This document shows positions 38,131-46,548 of a stretch of DNA of 54,416 nt, in pieces. The stretch is taken from contig CADCJI010000018.1 of NCBI GenBank assembly GCA_902801625.1, positions 1 to 54,416 of the forward strand, given 5' to 3'. The position numbers and the translations under genes were made by a program. The stretch is from an uncultured Bacteroidia bacterium. Lineage in GTDB: Bacteria; Bacteroidota; Bacteroidia; Bacteroidales; F082. Below the pieces are notes generated by a model. The model searched no databases. It was not told where the DNA came from and saw only the letters and a program-made list of their open reading frames with translations. Every line of letters begins with the position of its first letter. Position 1 is the first letter of the stretch.

Positions 38131-39309
38131 ATGAAAAAAGTAATGATTTTGCTGGTCATCGCCCTCACTGCCAACGTGATGATGGCCCAAAAGAAAGACA
38201 GAACCGATGCATTCATGTACAACAAGAATGGCCAATACGAGAAGGCCATGGCTTCTATTGAGAAATGCGTCAATCACGAACAATTCCTTGGCATGAAGCC
38301 CAACGACCAGTCCCAGGCTTGGTTGTATCGTGCCGCTATCTACCAGAACATCCTCCAATCGGGTGATGAAGCTCTGATGGCCAAGGCTCCCAACGCATTA
38401 GAAATTATCTACGAATCACTGATGAACTGCATGAAGAATCCCGAATTTATGGAGGATCAACAGAATAAGATGGATATTTATCAGCGTGTGGGTTCGGTCA
38501 TGACCACCTATTATACTAAAGGTGCCGATGACTACAACAGTGGTAAGTTTGCCGAGGCTGCTCCCATGTTCAAGAAGGCTTATGACATCGCCAAGTCGCT
38601 TGGTAGCGCTGATGCCAACGAGATGCTGAACCTGGCCGCCACTTCCGCTTTGAGAGCTGAAGACTACAACACGGCTTTGGCCTATTTCACAGAGGTGAAG
38701 AATAACGGAACGGAAACTGCTGAGGTTTACCGTCACCTTGCTGCTTGCTACAACGGTCTGGGCAATGCAGAACAAGCCATGGCCATGATCAATGCAGGTC
38801 TGGAGAAGGATCCCAGCGACGCCAACCTGATTCTTGAAAAGGTGAATGCCTACCTGAAGGAAGGCAAGGGCGCTGAAGCTGTCCAAGACCTTACCAAGCT
38901 TCTTGAGCTCGACCCCAATAACGCTCAGTTGCTCTTTGTGCTTGGCAACATCTACGGTGACGAGTCCAACGAAGGTCTGTATGACACCGACAAAGCCCGT
39001 CAGTACTATGAGCAAGCCCTCAGCATCAAGCCTGACTACTACGATGCCATCTACAACATCGGCGTGCTTTACACGGCTATGGCCAGCAAATACATCAAGC
39101 AGGCCAACGAAATCACTGGCATCTCGAAAAAGGAATTGGAGCAGTACGATGGCTTGATAGAGCAAGCTAACGAACTCTTGCGCACAGGTCTTCCTTACTT
39201 GAGGCAAGCCTACGACGCCCAACCTTCTGACGATGTGAAGAATGTGCTGAGATCAATCTATGTGCAACTGAAAATGAATGATGAGGTGAAAGCCTTGATG
39301 GGCGAATAA
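38131..39309 (+). CDS. Exported tetratricopeptide repeat protein
   Basis: 392 aa with a Sec signal peptide (MKKVMILLVIALTANVMMAQ) and several TPR helix pairs: ALMAKAPNALEIIYESLMNC, KFAEAAPMFKKAYDIAKSLG, DYNTALAYFTEVKNNG, YRHLAACYNGLGNAEQAMAMINAGLEKDPSD, GLYDTDKARQYYEQALSIKPDYYDAIYNIGVLY. TPR domains bind partner proteins; in the periplasm of Bacteroidota such proteins serve envelope assembly or gliding/secretion complexes, but nothing here fixes the partner. No lipobox. It stands alone between two hairpins and has a good terminator. No clear -7 box was found in front. Confidence 0.85.
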   Translation: MKKVMILLVIALTANVMMAQKKDRTDAFMYNKNGQYEKAMASIEKCVNHEQFLGMKPNDQSQAWLYRAAIYQNILQSGDEALMAKAPNALEIIYESLMNCMKNPEFMEDQQNKMDIYQRVGSVMTTYYTKGADDYNSGKFAEAAPMFKKAYDIAKSLGSADANEMLNLAATSALRAEDYNTALAYFTEVKNNGTETAEVYRHLAACYNGLGNAEQAMAMINAGLEKDPSDANLILEKVNAYLKEGKGAEAVQDLTKLLELDPNNAQLLFVLGNIYGDESNEGLYDTDKARQYYEQALSIKPDYYDAIYNIGVLYTAMASKYIKQANEITGISKKELEQYDGLIEQANELLRTGLPYLRQAYDAQPSDDVKNVLRSIYVQLKMNDEVKALMGE

Positions 39310-39336
39310 GTTCATCCCGACTTAATGTGACAAAGG

Positions 39337-39364
39337 AGCCCCGAAGTTGTTCGGGGCTTTTTTT
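39337..39364 (+). terminator. Rho-independent terminator of the TPR gene
   Basis: AGCCCCGAA pairs with TTCGGGGCT around a GTTG loop, followed by a run of seven T's. Confidence 0.9.
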
Positions 39365-39385
39365 GTGCAATTTTGTGAGTTTTTC

Positions 39386-39414
39386 TTTGAAATTTAATAA
39401 AATCACTATATTTG
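39386..39414 (+). promoter_or_regulatory. Promoter of the NfnAB-like gene
   Basis: TTTG (39386-39389), 17-nt spacer, TATATTTG (39407-39414). Both elements match the Bacteroidetes consensus; the ATG is 44 nt downstream. Confidence 0.75.
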
Positions 39415-39458
39415 CAAGATAATTTTCTCGCAAAAACTAACTCATATTCCATATCATT

Positions 39459-41729
39459 ATGTTCGAGATTATACACAAAGAAACCTTCGCGGCCGAGACC
39501 TACCTCATGGACGTCTATGCACCGCGTATCGCCCATTCGGCTCTTCCGGGTCAGTTCCTTATCATCAAGATGGAAGATCACTCGGAGCGTATCCCGTTGA
39601 CCATCAGCGACTACCATCGCGTCAGAGGAACGGTGACCATCGTGTTCAAGGCCATCGGCGAATCCACCAAGAAAATGGCTGAATACAAGGAAGGCGACCG
39701 CTTTGCCGATATCGTCGGCCCCTTGGGCAAGCCCTCAGAGTTTGCCACGATGACGGCTGAGGAACTGCGTAAACGCTCGTTCGTCTTCATCGGTGGCGGT
39801 GTGGGTATCGCTCCCATCTATCCTCAGGTGAAGTGGTTGAACGACCATGGTGCCACGGCCGACTGTATCATCGGCGCTCGTACCAAAGATTTGTTGATCT
39901 TCGAAAAAGAATTGGCAGAGGTCAGTAACTTGTATGTCACCTCCGATGACGGCTCCACGGGCCGTAAGGGCTTGGTGACCGACGTGCTGCGTCAGTTGGT
40001 AGCCAGTGGCAAGCAGTATGACGAGGCTGTCGCTATTGGCCCTATGATCATGATGAAGTTTGCCACCAAGACCTGCGAGGAATTGGGTATCCGTTGCACG
40101 GTGTCGCTCAACTCGATTATGGTCGACGGCACGGGCATGTGCGGTGCCTGCCGTGTGAGTATCGGTGGCAAGACCAAGTTCACTTGCATCGATGGTCCCG
40201 AGTTCCTGGGTAAGGATGTCGACTTCGACGAGGCCATGAAGCGTCAAGCCATGTATAATAATGTGGTGACGCGCAAGCAACTCCAAGCCGAGGAGAAAGC
40301 CGAAGGCCACGAGTGCCATATCGGAGGCATCTCGGAAGAGAGCTTCGACAAGAAAAAACGTGTGCCTGTTCCGGAACAGAAGCCCGAGGTCCGCGCCCAT
40401 AACTTCGACGAGGTGTGCTTGGGCTATTCAGCCGACATGGCCATCATGGAGGCCCAGCGTTGCCTGCACTGCAAGAACCCGCAATGCGTGGCACATTGCC
40501 CTGTCAACGTCAATATCCCAGATTTCATCGCCCGTGTGGCCAAAGGCGACTTCGAAGGTGCCGCTGGCGTCATCAGCTGCGACTCGGCACTGCCTGCCGT
40601 CTGCGGTCGCGTGTGCCCGCAAGAGACCCAGTGCGAAGGCGCTTGCGTGATGGGCAAGAAATTCGAGCCTATCGCCATCGGCAAGCTGGAGCGTTTCGTT
40701 GGCGACTATGCCATCGAGCACGACCTGCATTTCAGCAGCCAGAGCATCCCGAACGGTCACAAGGTGGCCATCATCGGCAGCGGTCCTTCAGGTTTGACTT
40801 GCGCCAAGGACTTGTTGTCAATGGGCTACGATGTCACCATCTTCGAGGCCTTGCACGAATTGGGCGGTGTGTTGATGTATGGCATCCCGTCGTTCCGTCT
40901 GCCTAAGGACACGGTAGTGAAGAAAGAAGTGGAAAGCGTGCGTAAGTTGGGCGCCAAGTTCGAAAAGGACGTGGTTGTCGGTCGCACCATCACCATCGAC
41001 GAGTTGATGAAACGCGAAGGCTTTGAAGCGGTCTTCGTCGGTTCGGGTGCTGGTTTCCCGATGATGATGAACGTTCCGGGCGAAAACCTCTGCGGTGTGG
41101 TCTCTGCCAACGAATTCCTGACCCGTAACAACTTGCTCTTCGCCTATAAGGAAGGCTATCAAACCCCGAACTTCGTCGGTAAGAAGGTTGCTGTGGTCGG
41201 TGGTGGTAATGTGGCTATGGATGCCGCTCGTACCGCTTTGCGTCTCGGTTCCGAGGTGCATATCGTCTACCGCCGTTCCGAGGCCGAGCTGCCTGCGAGA
41301 GTGGAGGAGGTGCACCATGCCAAGGAAGAAGGTGTCATCTTCGACCTGCTGACGGCTCCTGTTGAGGTGCTGGGCGACGAAAACGGCTGGGTGAAAGGCT
41401 TCAAGTGCGTGAAATGCGAACTGGGCGAGCCCGATGCCTCAGGCCGTAGAAGCCCTGTCCCGATCAAGGACTCGGAGTTTGTCCTCGATGTCGACATGAT
41501 CATCATGGCTCTCGGTACCTCGCCGAACCCGCTGATTGGCAGCACGACCCGCAACCTCGACCTGAACAAGAAGGGTTGCATCGTGGCCGATGAGGTGGGC
41601 ACGACCTCACGTCCCGGCATCTTCGCTGGTGGCGATGCAGTGAGTGGTGCCGCCACGGTCATCCTCGCCATGGGCGCCGGCAAGAAAGCCGCCAAGGCGA
41701 TTGATGAGTACATTAAGAGCCTGCATTAA
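39459..41729 (+). CDS. Fused ferredoxin-NADP oxidoreductase (NfnAB/SudAB-like)
   Basis: 756 aa, two modules. Residues 1 to about 285 are a ferredoxin-NADP reductase/PyrK-like unit: an FAD/NAD fold with FIGGGVGIAPIYPQV and a C-terminal 2Fe-2S cluster (CGACRVSIGGKTKFTC). From about 300 it is GltD-like: 4Fe-4S cysteines CLHCKNPQCVAHCP and CGRVCPQETQCEGAC, then two Rossmann dinucleotide sites (AIIGSGPSGLTCAKDL; AVVGGGNVAMDAARTAL). Separate NfnA and NfnB proteins carry out flavin-based electron bifurcation between NADH, NADPH and ferredoxin; the related sulfide dehydrogenase uses the same plan. Automatic pipelines often call this fusion glutamate synthase, but no large GltB subunit is nearby. Single gene with a strong promoter. 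Confidence 0.9.
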   Translation: MFEIIHKETFAAETYLMDVYAPRIAHSALPGQFLIIKMEDHSERIPLTISDYHRVRGTVTIVFKAIGESTKKMAEYKEGDRFADIVGPLGKPSEFATMTAEELRKRSFVFIGGGVGIAPIYPQVKWLNDHGATADCIIGARTKDLLIFEKELAEVSNLYVTSDDGSTGRKGLVTDVLRQLVASGKQYDEAVAIGPMIMMKFATKTCEELGIRCTVSLNSIMVDGTGMCGACRVSIGGKTKFTCIDGPEFLGKDVDFDEAMKRQAMYNNVVTRKQLQAEEKAEGHECHIGGISEESFDKKKRVPVPEQKPEVRAHNFDEVCLGYSADMAIMEAQRCLHCKNPQCVAHCPVNVNIPDFIARVAKGDFEGAAGVISCDSALPAVCGRVCPQETQCEGACVMGKKFEPIAIGKLERFVGDYAIEHDLHFSSQSIPNGHKVAIIGSGPSGLTCAKDLLSMGYDVTIFEALHELGGVLMYGIPSFRLPKDTVVKKEVESVRKLGAKFEKDVVVGRTITIDELMKREGFEAVFVGSGAGFPMMMNVPGENLCGVVSANEFLTRNNLLFAYKEGYQTPNFVGKKVAVVGGGNVAMDAARTALRLGSEVHIVYRRSEAELPARVEEVHHAKEEGVIFDLLTAPVEVLGDENGWVKGFKCVKCELGEPDASGRRSPVPIKDSEFVLDVDMIIMALGTSPNPLIGSTTRNLDLNKKGCIVADEVGTTSRPGIFAGGDAVSGAATVILAMGAGKKAAKAIDEYIKSLH

Positions 41730-41732
41730 TTA

Positions 41733-41810
41733 GACTATGGCACATGGCTAATGGCCTATGGCTTGCCTTCACGTGAGGGCAGCCATAGGCCATTGTCATA
41801 AGCCATAGTC
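41733..41810. repeat. Heptad-arm palindrome between the NfnAB-like gene and a convergent unknown gene
   Basis: The left arm repeats ATGGC every 7 nt four times (41736-41763). It pairs with GCC-rich units on the right: AATGGCCTATGGCT (41750-41763) with AGCCATAGGCCATT (41781-41794), and GACTATGGC (41733-41741) with GCCATAGTC (41802-41810). The tip is the palindrome CTTCACGTGAG. It fills nearly the whole gap between two stop codons and may act as a bidirectional terminator. Confidence 0.8.
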
Positions 41811-41818
41811 AATAAAAA

Positions 41819-42118
41819 CTATTCCTTAATCTCCACATAAAACACCGTCGGGTCATCATCTTCGCAGAACGACTCATCCGTGTAGTATTGTCCGGGCTTG
41901 TTGTCATCCTGGAAGAGGATGAGCGTCACCTTCTTGAAGGGGATAGGCTGTCCGCTTTTGCTGTAACGCTCGATGTCGGCTTCGGTGAGGCCTTCCATGC
42001 GCATCATCTTGAGCATCATGGCGAGGTCGAGGTTGACGTTGAGCAGGTCTTGTTTCCACTCGATGCTGATGACCGCCGTGGTGTAAAGTTTAAAGTTTTT
42101 GACTTCGATTTTTTTCAT
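41819..42118 (-). CDS. Small protein of unknown function
   Basis: 99 aa, no signal peptide or membrane span, so probably cytoplasmic. The sequence starts MKKIEVKNFKLYTTAVISIEWK and has a Met-rich helix (LDLAMMLKMMRMEGLTEADIERY) followed by two likely beta strands (FKKVTLILFQDD, PTVFYVEIKE) and an acidic turn (ESFCEDDD). I do not recognise the family. The frame is open, with an ATG and codon use like its neighbours. It is boxed in by two heptad-arm palindromes: one after its stop, one just before its start. Confidence 0.65.
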   Translation of the reverse strand: MKKIEVKNFKLYTTAVISIEWKQDLLNVNLDLAMMLKMMRMEGLTEADIERYSKSGQPIPFKKVTLILFQDDNKPGQYYTDESFCEDDDPTVFYVEIKE

Positions 42119-42129
42119 TGCATTTTCTT

Positions 42130-42230
42130 TGGCTACTGGCTACGGCTACTGGCAATTGGCAGCTTTATGACAAGTAGAAAACGTATCCTTTTTTGTGTGG
42201 CTGCCAAAGGCCAAGAGCCAGAAGCCAGAG
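42130..42230. repeat. Heptad-arm palindrome between divergent unknown and MORN genes
   Basis: The left arm (42130-42163) is a run of TGGCTAC-like 7-mers; the right arm (42199-42230), read on the other strand, is TGGCTTC TGGCTCT TGGCCTT TGGCAGC. The arms pair imperfectly around a 35-nt AT-rich loop. Being in a divergent spacer, it cannot serve as a terminator for both neighbours. Confidence 0.75.
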
Positions 42231-42288
42231 GCGATTGACGACGCGAAATTCCGAAAAAAATCCGAATTCTGAAATATTTGCATGAAAA

Positions 42289-42321
42289 TTGCGTCCAATT
42301 GCTGTGAATTTTATACTTTTG
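42289..42321 (+). promoter_or_regulatory. Promoter of the MORN-TonB unit
   Basis: TTG (42289-42291), 22-nt spacer, TACTTTTG (42314-42321), 23 nt before the ATG at 42345. Confidence 0.65.
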
Positions 42322-42344
42322 TCCATCATTAAAAGAAAAAAGAA

Positions 42345-43118
42345 ATGCGTAAAACTTTGATTATCATTGCAATGGCTTTATTTGCCATGCCTATGTTCGC
42401 GCAAACCATTGAAAGCGTGGATGTTTCGAAAGCCAAAAATGGATTGTTTACGACAAATGCCGGTGAATGCACTATCGAGGGTAATGTTGTGAACGGAAAG
42501 AAAGATGGTACTTGGATTGAGTATTTCAACAACAACACCTATTTGCCTAAGAAGATTGTTAATTATCAAAATGGCAAGAAAAACGGTGTTTTTATCGAAA
42601 TAGACAAAACAGGATCCATTACAAAAAAGGCTGAGTATAAGAATGATATGCTCGATGGACAATGCAGCGAGTGGTTCCGTGGAGGTCGCCTCTCGAAGAT
42701 GAACACCTATAAAAACGATATCATGGATGGCAGGCAGGTGATTTGCTATGAGAAAGGTGGCAACCTAGAAGTTTCAGAATACAAGGATGGCAAGCGCAAT
42801 GGCTTGACCACTTGGTTCTATGAGAACGGCGTCAAGAAGATGACCATCGAGTATAAGGACGGCCAATTCAACGGTCTCCAACAGTCATTCTATGAGGACG
42901 GCTCCCTCAAGAAGGAAGCTTCCTACAAGAATGGCAAGATGCAAGGCAAGGAGAAGACCTACGCTCCAAAGGAGAAACCAGCTGAAAAAGAGAAGGAATT
43001 GAAAAAGGAGACTGAAGTTAAGAAAGACAAGCAAGATTTGAAGAAACAGCTGGAGAAGAAGGACATCAAATCGAGTGTTAAGATGCAGGATCTCAAAAAA
43101 GATGTGAAGAAGAATTGA
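42345..43118 (+). CDS. Exported MORN-repeat (YwqK-like) protein
   Basis: 257 aa with a signal peptide (MRKTLIIIAMALFAMPMFAQ). About six MORN_2 repeats follow, of the form DGKRNGLTTWFYENGVKKMTIEYKDGQFNGLQQSFYEDGSLKKEASYKNGKMQGKE (shown here as its repeating idea: YKDGxxNGxxxxFYExGxxKxxxxY). The last 55 residues are Lys/Glu-rich and probably helical. Databases often label such proteins YwqK-family antitoxin; that name comes from one Bacillus protein, and nothing here suggests a toxin pair. The role is probably binding at the envelope. Its TGA overlaps a TTG start of the TonB receptor by 3 nt, so the two are coupled. Confidence 0.85.
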   Translation: MRKTLIIIAMALFAMPMFAQTIESVDVSKAKNGLFTTNAGECTIEGNVVNGKKDGTWIEYFNNNTYLPKKIVNYQNGKKNGVFIEIDKTGSITKKAEYKNDMLDGQCSEWFRGGRLSKMNTYKNDIMDGRQVICYEKGGNLEVSEYKDGKRNGLTTWFYENGVKKMTIEYKDGQFNGLQQSFYEDGSLKKEASYKNGKMQGKEKTYAPKEKPAEKEKELKKETEVKKDKQDLKKQLEKKDIKSSVKMQDLKKDVKKN

Positions 43119-45052
43119 ATCGTCATCTTAGAATAATTTGTTTTTTATTGTTATCGTTGGGCATGATGCTTTCGCGGCTTCATGCCCAAGATACTATTAT
43201 GCTGCAATCAGTCGAGGTGATTGGAGACAAAGAATCGGTGGAGACTTTGAAGCCTTTGGTGGCGCGTAAGCTCGACACCCTCGTGTTGCAATCCAAAAGC
43301 ACTTCAAGCCTCTCGGATCTGTTGATTCAGCATAGTCCCGTGTTTATCAAGACCTATGGGCCGGGCGGTACTTCCACGGCCTCGTTTCGTGGCACGACAG
43401 CCAGCCACACCTTGGTGTTATGGAACGGCTTCCAACTCAATGCGCCCAGCCTCGGACAGGTCGATTTCAGCACCATCCCCGTGTTTTTGGCCGATGATGT
43501 CAGCCTCAACTGGGGTAGTGGCACCTCCAACAACAGTGGCGGTTTGGGCGGTGCGGTCAACATCGACAATACGCACCATTTTGGTGACGGGCTTTTGCTC
43601 GACTTGAAGCAAACCTACGGCAGTTTCAACACCCTTGGCAGTTTCGTCACGGTGGGCCACTACGGCAAGAAGTTCTCCTTCCGTTTGAAAGCCTACCGCA
43701 ATTCGTCGGACAACGACTTTGAATACGAAAACCTCGCTACCATTCCGCATGAGAAGATGAAGCAGCGCAACGCCGACTTTGTCGATTATGGCGTGATGCC
43801 CGAGATGAGCGTGCTGTTGGGCAAGAACGTTATTTCCGTCTCGTCATGGAACCAGTGGAACAACCGCAACCTGCCGCCCATCATGCCCAACGTTTTCAAC
43901 GTGAACTTGGAGGAATGGACGCGCGACAATTTCTCGCGCAACTTCGTGTCTTTCAAGACCTTTTGGGAGACAGGCAACCTACAGCTGAAGTCTGCGGCCT
44001 TTGTGGAAAACCAGCGGTATTTCCTCTTGACCCGCAATCCTGTCACCGACGACACCGTCACTTTTATTAATTCGGAGAACCATGCCTTGATTCTGCACCA
44101 AATCGCCAATTTGGAACAGCAGCTTTACCAAAGCTGGACATTGAAGGCCAAGCTGCAATGGGACAACGAGCAGGTGAGGAGCAACAACTATGAAGGCGAG
44201 AAACAGCGCAATCTGGTGTCGGCTTACGCGGCCGTCAACGGTGAGCCATTCGATTGCGCCCAACTCAACCTCACTGCCCGCTACGACTGGACTGATGGTA
44301 AGGCCATGGGCTTCTTCCCAACGGCGACTTTGTCCTATCAACTGCCGTTCTATAAGGCCATGAGCTTCACTTTGGGTTATTGCCACAATTATAGAAATCC
44401 TTCGTTGAACGACCTCTACTGGTACCCTGGCGGCAATCCCGACTTGTTGCCTGAAAATGGTCGCACCGTTGACTTGGCTGTAAAATACGGCCTGCAAAAA
44501 GGTGCTTTCAAGCTCGACTTGCGCACGGGTGGCTATTTCAGTAACGTGAAGAACTGGATTCAGTGGATGCCGACTTCCTACCGATTCTGGGTGCCTGAGA
44601 ACGTCGCCAAAGTCTATGCACGCGGCGTCGAAAACCACGTTGATGCTGCCTTTGTTAAGGAAAATTGGAAAGTCACGCTGTCGGGCAATTATGTCTTCAC
44701 CGTCACTACCGACGAGAGCGAGAAGGCCTATGTCCAAGGCACCAATGGCAAGCAGCTGATTTACATTCCGCGTCATCATGCTAATGTGTTTCTCAACACG
44801 CAGTGGAAGACCTGGAACCTGAGTTACACCGTTGAGGTGACGGGTCGTCGCAGCACCTCTTACAACGAACAGGAGTTCTTCGCCTACGACCTTCCTTCGT
44901 ATGTGTTGCATCATGTTGCTATAGGCAAGCAAATCAAGAAGTTCCGCATAGAGTTGCGCTGCAACAACCTCACCGACAAGGACTATCAAAACGTCATCTG
45001 GCGCGCCATGCCAGGGAGGAGTTTTGAGGTGATGGGGGAGTTTAGGTATTAG
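43115..45052 (+). CDS. TonB-dependent outer-membrane receptor
   Basis: 645 aa. Signal peptide (RIICFLLLSLGMMLSRLHAQ), an N-terminal plug domain (LSDLLIQHSPVFIKTYGPGGTSTASFRGT, VLWNGFQLN, GGLGGAVNI), a 22-strand barrel with typical RNPSLNDLYWYPGGNPDLLPE, and a closing aromatic residue (GEFRY). It imports a scarce ligand across the outer membrane using TonB/ExbBD energy. The plug resembles BtuB-type (cobalamin) or siderophore receptors; the ligand is not certain and no uptake genes adjoin. The start is a TTG overlapping the TGA of the MORN gene (TTGA); the first in-frame ATG would remove most of the signal peptide, so TTG is the better choice. Confidence 0.9.
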   Translation: MNRHLRIICFLLLSLGMMLSRLHAQDTIMLQSVEVIGDKESVETLKPLVARKLDTLVLQSKSTSSLSDLLIQHSPVFIKTYGPGGTSTASFRGTTASHTLVLWNGFQLNAPSLGQVDFSTIPVFLADDVSLNWGSGTSNNSGGLGGAVNIDNTHHFGDGLLLDLKQTYGSFNTLGSFVTVGHYGKKFSFRLKAYRNSSDNDFEYENLATIPHEKMKQRNADFVDYGVMPEMSVLLGKNVISVSSWNQWNNRNLPPIMPNVFNVNLEEWTRDNFSRNFVSFKTFWETGNLQLKSAAFVENQRYFLLTRNPVTDDTVTFINSENHALILHQIANLEQQLYQSWTLKAKLQWDNEQVRSNNYEGEKQRNLVSAYAAVNGEPFDCAQLNLTARYDWTDGKAMGFFPTATLSYQLPFYKAMSFTLGYCHNYRNPSLNDLYWYPGGNPDLLPENGRTVDLAVKYGLQKGAFKLDLRTGGYFSNVKNWIQWMPTSYRFWVPENVAKVYARGVENHVDAAFVKENWKVTLSGNYVFTVTTDESEKAYVQGTNGKQLIYIPRHHANVFLNTQWKTWNLSYTVEVTGRRSTSYNEQEFFAYDLPSYVLHHVAIGKQIKKFRIELRCNNLTDKDYQNVIWRAMPGRSFEVMGEFRY

Positions 45053-45121
45053 TTGGCAGATGTTAGTCGTTAAAATCGACTTTATAACGAGTCTACTTTC
45101 CCCTCATATCTGAAATTTTCC

Positions 45122-45129
45122 TATCTTTG
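45122..45129 (+). promoter_or_regulatory. -7 box for serS
   Basis: TATCTTTG matches TAnnTTTG, 30 nt before the chosen ATG. It overlaps an upstream in-frame TTG, which argues against that TTG as the start. Confidence 0.6.
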
Positions 45130-45159
45130 CCCGTTTTTACGAAGCAAAACGATAAACCT

Positions 45160-46437
45160 ATGATAGACATCAAGTTTTTAGTCAAAAACCCCGACGTGGT
45201 CAGGGAAAACATCAAGAAGAAATACCAAGATAGCAAGTTACCCCTCGTTGATGAGGCCATCAACTTGTACACCCAATATTGCGACTGCCAGCAGCGTGCC
45301 GACGACCTGCGCTCGCAACGCAACTCCATTTCAAAAGAGATTGGCATCTTGTTCAAGAACAAGGAAGTCGAGAAGGCCAATGAGATGAAGAAACTCGTTG
45401 AGGCCAATGCCCAAGAGTTGGAACAACTCGGCAAGCAACAGACCTCGCTGATGGAGCAACTGACCAAGGTGATGTATGCCATCCCGAACATTATCGCTCC
45501 TGAGGTACCGGTAGGGAAGGACGACAGCTTCAACGTTGAGAAGGAACGTTTTGGTGAGCCTGTGGTGCCTGATTTTGAGGTACCTTATCATGCCGACATC
45601 ATGGCTAAGTTCAATGGCTTGGATTTGGATTCAGCTCACCGTGTGGCTGGCAACGGTTTCTATTACCTTATGGGCGACATTGCACGCCTGCATTCCGCCG
45701 TTATCACCTATGCCCGCGACTTTATGATCGACAGAGGTTTCACCTATTGCATTCCGCCTTTCATGGTGCGTAGCGAGATTGTCTCTGGCGTGATGAGTTT
45801 TGCTGAAATGGATGCCATGATGTACAAGATTGAAGGCGAAGACCTCTATCTCATCGGCACCAGCGAGCACTCGATGATTGGCAAGTTCATCGATCAAATT
45901 GTTCCCGAAGAATCCCTGCCGCTGACACTGACAAGCTATTCACCCTGCTTCCGCAAGGAGAAAGGTGCTCATGGCATCGAAGAACGCGGTGTGTATCGTA
46001 TCCACCAGTTCGAGAAACAAGAAATGGTGGTGCTCTGCAAACAAGAAGACGCCGACTATTGGTACGAACAAATGTGGAAGAATACCGTTGACCTGTTCCG
46101 ATCAATGGACATCCCGGTTCGTACATTGGAGTGCTGCTCTGGTGACTTGGCCGACCTAAAGGTGAAGTCCTTGGATGTTGAGGCATGGTCGCCACGTCAA
46201 AAGAAGTACTTCGAGGTGGGCAGCTGCTCTTACCTTGGTGATGCCCAGGCCCGACGTCTGAAGATCAGAATCAAGGGCAAGAACGGCAACTATTTTGCTC
46301 ACACCTTAAATAATACTGTGGTCGCCCCGCCACGCATGTTGATTGCCTTCTTGGAGAACAACCTCCGCGCCGATGGCTCTGTGGCCATCCCGAAGGCTTT
46401 GCAGCCCTATATGGGTGGAAAAACTGAAATTAAGTGA
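45160..46437 (+). CDS. serS: Seryl-tRNA synthetase
   Basis: 425-aa class IIa synthetase. The N-terminal long antiparallel coiled coil (about 30-100, EKANEMKKLVEANAQELEQLGKQQTSLMEQL) grips the tRNA-Ser variable arm. Catalytic motifs: YLIGTSEHSMIG, motif 2 in CFRKEKGAHGIEERGVYRIHQFEKQE, motif 3 in NGTVVAPPR-like NNTVVAPPRMLIAFLEN. The ATG at 45160 (MIDIKFLVKNPDVV) is used; a longer frame to 45127 runs into the -7 box. Cytoplasmic and essential. It is followed directly by a heptad-arm palindrome that begins in its stop codon. Confidence 0.95.
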   Translation: MIDIKFLVKNPDVVRENIKKKYQDSKLPLVDEAINLYTQYCDCQQRADDLRSQRNSISKEIGILFKNKEVEKANEMKKLVEANAQELEQLGKQQTSLMEQLTKVMYAIPNIIAPEVPVGKDDSFNVEKERFGEPVVPDFEVPYHADIMAKFNGLDLDSAHRVAGNGFYYLMGDIARLHSAVITYARDFMIDRGFTYCIPPFMVRSEIVSGVMSFAEMDAMMYKIEGEDLYLIGTSEHSMIGKFIDQIVPEESLPLTLTSYSPCFRKEKGAHGIEERGVYRIHQFEKQEMVVLCKQEDADYWYEQMWKNTVDLFRSMDIPVRTLECCSGDLADLKVKSLDVEAWSPRQKKYFEVGSCSYLGDAQARRLKIRIKGKNGNYFAHTLNNTVVAPPRMLIAFLENNLRADGSVAIPKALQPYMGGKTEIK

Positions 46438-46533
46438 CTATGGCTTATGGCCTATGACCATGACCACTTTGACCAAAGTCTGAAGCTTCAGCGTTCCCGT
46501 GGAAGTGGTCATAGTCATGGTCAGTGGCCATTG
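46436..46533. repeat. Heptad-arm palindrome between serS and the glycosyltransferase gene
   Basis: The left arm begins GACTATGGC in the serS stop codon, continues ATGGCCT ATGACC ATGACC, and pairs (46448-46469) with 46503-46530. The tip includes a perfect 12-bp palindrome CTGAAGCTTCAG (46480-46491). Its GACTATGGC start matches the element at 41733. Confidence 0.75.
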
Positions 46534-46548
46534 TAAAAAAACAAAACT

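Noticed and set aside
42345-43118. Toxin-antitoxin system (YwqK label)
   Set aside because: The protein has a signal peptide and MORN repeats and is coupled to a TonB receptor; no toxin gene adjoins.
45127-45159. Longer serS start giving MPVFTKQNDKP
   Set aside because: The codon is a TTG inside the TATCTTTG promoter box, and SerS proteins begin near MIDIKFL.
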